Shown piece by piece: positions 51,101-60,100 of a stretch of 64,000 nucleotides of DNA (within the stretch, counting starts at the first letter, position 1; each line of letters opens with the position of its first letter). The notes under the pieces were generated by a model. That model saw only the letters and a program-made list of their open reading frames with translations, had not been told where the DNA came from and ran no database searches. The DNA comes from Stichopus chloronotus (Eukaryota > Echinodermata > Holothuroidea > Aspidochirotida > Stichopodidae). The position numbers were made by a program, and so were the translations under genes. Location: positions 9,542,636-9,606,635 of the forward strand of contig CM037837.1 of the NCBI GenBank assembly GCA_021234535.1, written 5' to 3'.

Positions 51101-54100
51101 TGAAATGTGGGGGAGCGAACATTTGATAATGCGTTCAACATCCGTCAAAATGTTAAATACACTACATTAATCCCAGATAGTTACCGTATGCAACAATCTA
51201 GGAAAGACTGCAACTTACTTAAACCAGAAAGCCAAGAGGCTAAGTGATTCCTTGCCGTTGTTATACTTGAATGGCCAAATGCCCGCCTAAGAAACGATGC
51301 CCCAGAGAACCCTGCTCAAATTAAGCAGCAGTCTTTTCTGTATCAAGCATACCATGTGAAGTGGCAAAAACTGAATCATTACAACTACTTGAAAGTAATG
51401 AAAGCAGTCAGACAGGTTTAACTTCTGTATATTAGCACTTTTCTAGGTCTGGTGCAAAAGTTTGAAATAGAAATTTCACATTATTCACAGAAGTTTTCCT
51501 CCAATGTCCTTCCAGGTTTGCGATTGATTGCCAGGAATTCTGCAGCCAGCACATGGTATATATTGTATCTTTGAAGTCAGTTCATTACAGCCTGCCTTTC
51601 CATTGCTGGATGTATCCAAAATATAACTACTATCTGATGGTATCTTGGAGAAAAAATCTCTCATAGGTAATCTAAATCCAGATGACAAATCACTTCTCTC
51701 TGGATGTGCAGCTCAATTGTTAGATAAAAATCACTCCAGATGGGATTGATAATACTTGTGTCAGTGACCTCAGAGTTCAATGGTCACTTTTCAAGCTAAA
51801 AAATTTCTCTCTGTATGCCAGAAATTTTATCTCAGTAAAGCAAAATCAAACATCAATTGCTTGTCTTTTGGGGAAGTTTGCTCTTATAACTGTCAAAACA
51901 GCTCAGTAAATAGTAATAGATTCATTACAAAACGATTATAACGGTATGTATTGCTTTTTGTTGCGCACTGCACTAAAAGTCACAGAATTCAAATTTATAA
52001 GAACAAAAATACTAGGGCCTAACCAATGTTTTTTACTGCCGATCCGATGTCTGATGTTTTTTCCACAACATCGGCCGATATCTGATCCGATGTTTTCGCT
52101 ATCAATGTGTTTTCAAGTAACTTTACACTGTATCACACACAGTGCAATCGGGCATTTATCACCTCTAGAGCTATGTCTACATAGATGTACATTGCCTTGA
52201 CATTTATTCCTTCAAGTAATCGATGAATATATACATTTGGTAAACGAGTAAAAATAAAACATTAAAAAATACGGGGCCGCTTATATAGTCACTAAGCAAG
52301 TCATGCTGCTGCTTGTCTCCAACCTTTCGGTTTCAACTTAGGCTTAGGCTAACAGTGTTAAGTTAGCTAACACTAATTTTTTTTTTCTGCTTCCATCTTC
52401 TGCACAACAGTACAAAAGATAAAAAATCTTGGTGACTATCACAAATTTACAATTCCCCCAGTTTAAAAAGGAGGAAAAGCAAAGCCTGAAAGGACCTTAA
52501 TTTATTTACCTCGTGAAATGAATCGGACACAAGCGAAGCCTAACAGCCACCGCCAGACAACAAGTGTCTGGAAATACTTTGTTTGAATTGATTGTAACGC
52601 AAAATCTGTGGGAAAATTACATTGAACTGTGTGCGCTTGCAAGATTTCTACACACAAAACTTGCATTGAAGGTAGCACGTGCGAGTTATGATTGAAACAC
52701 TACATTTGATTGTCAATGGGAAATACCATTGACTGAACTACGTGATAGTCACATTTTGCATTAAACGTGTCGCGAGTTGTGATTGGTTAGTTAACGAAAA
52801 ACTTGGAAAAAAAAATTAAAATAATCACGATTTTTCTTATGCGGCCGTAGGCCATGCTAACTGGCTATACGCATGTTGAGGCATAGGGGTCTACTGCTCC
52901 CTAGGATCTTACAGTACACAGCAAACCCGACCTATGTACGGAACTTTACAGGTTTGGCTGAAGAGCTATTCTGCTGTCACTCTAGCAAACAAATTTTACG
53001 TTGGGCTGGCCAGCCTATCTGCCCTGCGGTTCATTCAGCGCACCTGAACTATCACCTATGGATATCACATTCCAGTTAATCCGACACACAAATAAAGCTA
53101 GTGAGTGAAGCGCATGGCTGAGTGATCATTGCAAACTTTAGTTAGGTTGATAAACAGAGTTGACTTGTTGCATCATCAACACTGCAGTGTCTTTACAATG
53201 TGTCCATTGGCTTGGATTATCTTGAATACTGTCCATAGTAAAGTTTGAACATGTAGGGAAAACAGCAAAAAAAGAAAAAAAAAGAAACTAGAAGTCATCT
53301 TTGTGTTACTTGGCCATTTGCATTAGTAAAGGCCTATGTATACCAGACCTTCAAACGTGGTCAGTGCTTCTGTGCACTTCCTTTGTATAATCAGGCAACG
53401 ACTCCCTGATTTAACTGACTGTTACAATCACTTGTCACAGTGAGAGACAGCTTGGAGGATGAGGTTTTACATCGTTTTACCCCGTGCCCACAGAGGCAGG
53501 GATTAACTATATTGTCTAATCATCCATGAAGTGGAAAGATTTTATCAGAGATAAGGTTAGCTGGAGTAAACAAAATCTTGCTGTATTCTTTTAGGGCGAG
53601 TTAGACCACTATGCACGTGACTTGGAATTTTCCGCAACCCCCAATCACAGACTAATCAACACCAGGTATATCGGTATCTCGACGAAGCTTACAAAATGGC
53701 CGCAGTAGAGTAAGCGAGTTATCTAAACCAAACCACATGAACTTGTGAGAGAAATTTAATGCGGCGTACAACGTGAGCAACAAACACATTGCACATGCTG
53801 AAGAACAAAGACCGTTTTAAATGTTCTCAAAATATCATTTTCACATACCACTTGTACTTCCAGCCGTGTTTATCTTGTACATACATGCTTGTTTCGAACT
53901 TTCAATCACAGAATGGTAGAGATTATACATGTAGGCTAGTTTCCTAAATAGTTACGTCTGAAAATGACTGGTAAATGTGTAACTCAAATGCTCCATCCAC
54001 GTTCAATCTTCCCCAAAAATTACAGTAAATTACTATTCCTGTAAATGTATGTACTTATTTTTTACTCATGATCAATATTTTTCAAGTTATGTGAAAAAAC

Positions 54101-57100
54101 AACGTTGGCAAATGTTTCCAGACGATTCTACGCATACCTCTTTTACTACATTCAATGTAAATTAAAAAGCATAAGCTTAGGCCTGCCTTAGGTCTGCATA
54201 CACAAATTATCTGCAGAATGACAGCTAGCGGACATATTGCAAACCCACACAGATACAAAAATGAACGCATATTTCTAAAACCCTTCACAAACCAAAAGTC
54301 TGCTTCTTCAAACCTTTAGTCTCAACATTTTAAAGTGACTGGGATCAATGAACAAAAAAAAAAAAATTTCAATGTTCCTCGAAAAACTCTGAAGCCTGCA
54401 ACTTACAAAATGTCGGTTGTTTCGTGTAGTACGGAAATATGAATTTCCAAGGTGGTTAGACTATTCGATATACACCCACTATGTTAGGATATCATTACTT
54501 AAAATTTTCAGAAGGCTGCACACGATCTTACGGAATTCTTTTCACGAGACTTTTACGGACATTTCAACTTAAAAAATGTATGTAATACAGTTTACTCTAC
54601 ATGACATTTGCAACATTGCCTAGAACTTTTTGATTTTGAAGCAATATCAATGAGTCTATAAATAATATAATACAGAATAATACGTCCCCGGTGCACAGTA
54701 GCTACCCACTAATTCTGAGCGCTCAACATCTGCAAACATCGAAAGGTGAGCTTAAGCCCTAAAAAATACTAACTGAATCTTGTAAAAGATTTCTAAGTAT
54801 TGCTGGCCTGTGAATGCAGGTAACACCATACTTGTTTACCCACAAGAAGAGGACAAAAGCACAATGTGCATGCTAATATTTCGCACTTCCTAGTTACCCA
54901 AATAACCTTCAATTTACACCAAAACCAAACCTAACAAAGGTCTTCATCTACTGCACCCTAATGCCACCTGTAAAGTGCAGGGTTACTTCTCCTTGAAGAT
55001 AGTGTGTTCATAAGATTTTTACTGTACAAAATCTGATATCCCCATATTACCTTTGACCTCAAAAAACACCCACACACTTTTATTTACTAAGAAGGAAGTA
55101 CACACAATCCAAATTTGAAGCTCATGCAATCAGTGATTCCTGAGATACTGGAAACATTGTTTGTCTACATTCTACCTACTGGTGACATCAGATGACCTTT
55201 GACCTTCTCCAAAAACAATCCCAGCCAAGATTTTTATATGTCCTCCCCACACACTAATTTGATCTGTCTTGAAACTTTTCTTCAAAAACTAAAGAGTTAA
55301 CAAATGTTCAGAAGCTTTTCACATTATGGCGTCTGACGACCCCATATGACTTTGACCTCCAAGAAAATCATCACAATGTTACTTAATCATAAGGGAGTAC
55401 ATACCCTGTAAGTTTGACGTTCATGTAACACACACTTCCTGAGATACTGCAAACATACTTTGTCTATGTACTGGCTGCTGGTGACCTCAAATGACCTTTG
55501 ATCCACACCCAAAACAATTCCAGCCGAGATCTTTACATGTCCTACCTACGCACCTACTTTCACCAATCTCTTACCTTCCCTTCAAAAACTAGAGTGATAA
55601 CAAGATTGCTGTTACATACACACACACACACACACACACGCACACGTATGCACACACATACACCGAACCAAAATCACCATCGCATAGATCCCTGGCCTGC
55701 CTTTGGTCAGGAATCAAATATGAAGGATATTCAAAGAAAGCCCATCATTTCACTAAAGATACTTGCAAGGTACATCTAATGTCAAAGCTCTTGGAAAAAC
55801 ATTTCACATCGATTTCCTATTTTTTTTTCTTCTATTTTAAATTGGGAAAAGTTAAGTTCATAACTTACCACTAATTTGTCTTGAGAGCATCGTGAGGAAT
55901 ATTCTACACTGAAGTCAGAGAAGGTCAACATAATTATCTGGTCAGGGCCTGCCTGTATGCTGGTCAAACAAGATAGGTCGTTATCGTAGTCATTCGGCCA
56001 TCCGGGTGAGGTCACGTTAGTACCACTGGTGGTGATGTAATCATACATGCAAGGAGCAGGATCGGGAGCTGTTGAGGAAGTTTGTAATAAGATGCAAAAC
56101 AGAATAAGAAAGACAAAGTAGAATGAAGTGGACAGAACACAATCATACATGTTGTGTGCTCTCTGGCGACCAAACCATGCTATAACCAAATAGAAGATAC
56201 ATATTGACTTAAAAATTGGAAAAACAATGACTGTGTTACTAACAAAATCACTGTAACATGTATTATGTGTTATATAAAACTGGCAAGAGCAGTTTCAAAA
56301 CATTGAATACCTTAATACCAACTTTACCACAAATGACATGTTAATGAACGAAAGGTATCCAATATTGCTATCTTGAGATATCGTCTGCTAAAACTACAGA
56401 ATTACAACCACAGTCACATACACACACACTATCATGAATGCATATGTTTCTCTTTTCATTGAAACCAAAATGGAGGAAAGTTGAACCACTTGGAATTCCA
56501 TTAAGTTTTAGAAAAAAGTATATAAGTTCATTTAAATAAAGTTTCAAGTAGTTTGTGATAGCTGGATGGACTAGACAGAACAATACATATTTCTCTTGAA
56601 GGTTAGCATTTTTCCATATCTTTCTAGCTTAATATTGTCATTCATATTGTAGTTATAATATTTATATTATTTTGAGGAGGAAGAGGGAAATGTTTTATAA
56701 TTCTTGAGAATCTTTCCCTCCTTTTCTCGTAATTCACACACAATTGTTACGAGGAACATGGTAAATTGTGTAAAATTGTACACATGTATGACTGTTTCAT
56801 TTCATAAAATGTAAAAGGAAAAGTAGTCGAATTGAAAATTATCTGGCTAGACTGAATCACTCTCTGCCTAAGGCAGACATACCTGTCAGCCTCAAATATA
56901 AAAAAATTCAGTATCCGACAAAGGAGGAAGGTGGGGCGCAGGTGAAGTGACTGATCACTGTCTGGGGGAGAGGTAAAAAGGAGGGGTCGTCTCAGTTCCC
57001 CTTTGGAAACTTTTGGCTTTTGGAGGGTGGGTTGAAAGCAGAATGGTGATACATTTGATGACATTTTTGATTTGAATACATCTGCAAGGATTCCTGTTTT

Positions 57101-60100
57101 TTGAGTATCTTTTTTTCCAATCATTAATCATACAATCACTATAAGGAAAATTGGAATTTGGTGATAAAAAATCAGTACGCCGAATTATGACATAGAAATC
57201 AGGAGCATTACACCAAAATTGGAATAATTGGCAGGTATGCTGTGGATACTGTGATGAAATCAGCACAATGTATAGATAGTTGTAGGATGTAAAGTGTAAT
57301 TGGTTGTTAAACAATGAACCCTGTACAGATGTATGTAGTTGTGCCAGAAAAAAAAAAAAAAAAACTGTAGCGCTAGGCATTATTATGTGAAACTTTTCCA
57401 TTTACAGAAGGCACTAGTGGCAAAACCATTATTTTTTGGGGGAAAAATTTACCACATGTCCCATTCTCTTTGAAGGCCTGAAACAGAACTTTCCTCTTAC
57501 ATCTTAAGAGGCTATTTCAATTGTAACCTACTGGTCAGATCGGGCAAAATTCTCTAAATTGAATTTTAACTCAAAAGAAAACCTGATTATTTTTTATGAT
57601 TTACAACTCAGCAACTGCTGACCATATGGTGAAAAAAAAAACTCACGTAGTGGAATGAATGTGACAGTAGCAGAATAACCTCTCCCTGTGACAGTACTGT
57701 CGGTTGAAAATACCAAGGTCATGGTAGAACCAGTGCTGTAAATTGGTCCCGGAATGTAAGTATCGCAAAGTATTTCCTGGTTATAACCAGTGTTAACCTA
57801 TGGAGAGAAGTAGAAAAAATAATTTCAACATAAATGTCCACCTGACTTTATTTCTTGCATAATTGCCTTTTTGTCATTTTGTTTATACCGTGGAAGAATG
57901 CAAACAAAATGCATTATGGTAACATTATTTGGTCTGGCTTTTGATCTTTGCGTAACATTTGAAAATACTAATGCAACACTCAGTTGTTACGTTTTAAAGA
58001 AAATAAATTCAATGCACATTCTCACCTGACTGCATTTCTATGTTTATGGAAGCAATAGCATCCCATAAACATATTCCTATCTGAAGAGAATGTCATGTAA
58101 AATATTCTTTGTCCCAGCTTACTTAGACCATTACCAGACATGTCATTTACATGGAACATTTCTTATCACATGCAGATCATAATGAAGCAGGCACCGTGGA
58201 AATGATTAGTCATTCACAAAATAATATGCATGTGTAGGTATTTCATTCTGGAAACATCTGAATACTGTAGGTCATTCGCAAGATTAGAGATCCTGAATTT
58301 TTGTGTGATCATTCAGAGATTGTTAGCTTTTAAAAGCAACATAAGCAATATTTAAACATATATTTTTTTTTATTTTAATGTATAATGTTCTTTTCCACAG
58401 TGATGTTATTTGTTCAAATATTACAAGGGATGAATATGATATCAGTATCACTAGTGTAGTATAGGATACATACACTTAACGTCGACAACGGAATGCCAAA
58501 GATTTACATGTAGGCTACAGGTGCATAAGTAATCCAACACAAAAACGTTGTCCTATGAACTCCTTGGAGCATCGGGAAGTTGTCATACATAGGACATGGC
58601 ACAGCAAAGCACATGTACTGGTGCCTGCTGATCATTGTACAGTGCTGGGGTCTTGTTTGAGCCGGAGGGGGTATTTTGTTTCAGTTTTCATTAAGTGTTG
58701 TTTGGAGGTGACATTTTAGTTTCTAAGTGCTAGTCGGGTCAACTAAATTGTAGGGGGCCAACGAAGACTGCAAAAAAGAAAGCCAGACCTTAGTCCTTGA
58801 ACTTACAAGGAAATTAGGCATTTGTTTTGCAGAGAGAACATATTTCTAAAAACAATCAGTCTATGGAAACAGAATGATAGATTATTGAGACTAAAGAAGA
58901 ACGGTGGTCTTTTTTGTAAGAAATAAGTTTCTCAGAGGCAGAAATTTAGTTATTTGTTGGGCAAGAAGAATTTGTTCACACAAACTTTTCAAAATTCAAA
59001 TGGCACAAGGTCTGTAACTCATCTCATGCCTAATGTTTTCAGGATTGATTTGAAGCTTTTGCAGATGTTCATTGGTGAAACTGAGTGGTTTAACAATGCC
59101 TAACTCTACTCCATTTGTATGCAATGATGGAGCATTTGGAAGACCCTATTTCCCTTTAACAGTCTGTGCATTCTGTTTCACGGCCCACTTCAAGCGGTAT
59201 GTAAAGCGCTTCCAGCGGCATGTAACAGAGCACACAGCCCTGTTTGGAAGCTAGTTATTAGATGTAGGCTAACAGATAGATTGATGAGAATGACAGATAA
59301 ATGGAAAACTGGCTTTAAAGTACGTCGCTTCTACAAACAGAGATTACTGTATCTCTAACTACATTTTTCTCGTTGGATCTCTCACTCTCTCTGTCTCTTT
59401 CTTTCTTGGGTTTATGGAAGAGAACCAACAAAATAATAAAAATTCTTTGGTCTAGTTTTTAATTCTTTCCACGAAATTTTAAATACTTATGTAACTTTCT
59501 TGGAAAAAATGCTTCTTGATGAGCAAAGTGGTCTCCTGTCGGACAAAAGATCCGTGATAAAACACTGATTTTTTTGTTTAAGTTAGTCCTGTGACTTATA
59601 ATTGAAGTGCCCTAATGCGACATGAATAAAGTGTTTTTCTAAGCTTGAATAGTCATATAAACATGATAGGCAAAAATGAAAATAAAAATGCTACTGTGTA
59701 GTAGGCGTATACCCTGCTCTGTAAAATTATACTGAGTGAGTTGAGGTACTAAGACGTGGAAAAACACATTGCGTCCAGACATGGTCACTCAGATGGAACA
59801 AGGTCGCATAGGTTGAAATAACATGTCACATTCACGAAAAAGGCAGAGATATACAGGTCATGTTGATGCTATGCACTGCCAGCCGATTATACACTGTGCT
59901 ATACGCTATAGTAACCGTGACATTTGACCTTGGCCTATGACATCATCAGTCAAGAGGACAATACATCTCATACCCAGGCACCTCCTCACCATGCTTGAAG
60001 TTCATCTGACTTACCGTCCAGGATGATATTGTGACAGTTTTTAGAGCACTTTGCCTATTTGATCTTCAGTCACATGACCTTTGACATGGTGAAGTCATCA

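Larger units (their letters stand above)
48409..55868 (-). other. Intron inside CUB B (phase 0), repeat-filled
   Basis: A 7.5-kb intron. The first 200 bases (48420-48620) closely match 57830-58020 after CUB A's exon. It holds satellite arrays 3 and 4, a LINE relic (49490-50160), a copy of the 44.4-45.0 kb segment (50160-51130), a patch at 52013-52110 with a TAGGGCCTAACC start and CATCGG/CCGATA strings resembling the end of a DNA transposon, and a (CA)n run. From 51.2 to 54.8 kb nothing else is recognised. Confidence 0.8.

Noticed and set aside
52013..52110. hAT-type DNA transposon end (TAGGGCCTAACC, CATCGG/CCGATA words)
   Set aside because: Only one end seen and no matching inverted copy or target duplication; mentioned only within the intron description.
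56955..57401. 148-codon minus-strand frame with a hydrophobic start
   Set aside because: Lies wholly in an intron shared between units, starts in the complement of an A-run, and is not open in the sister copies at 45900-46200.
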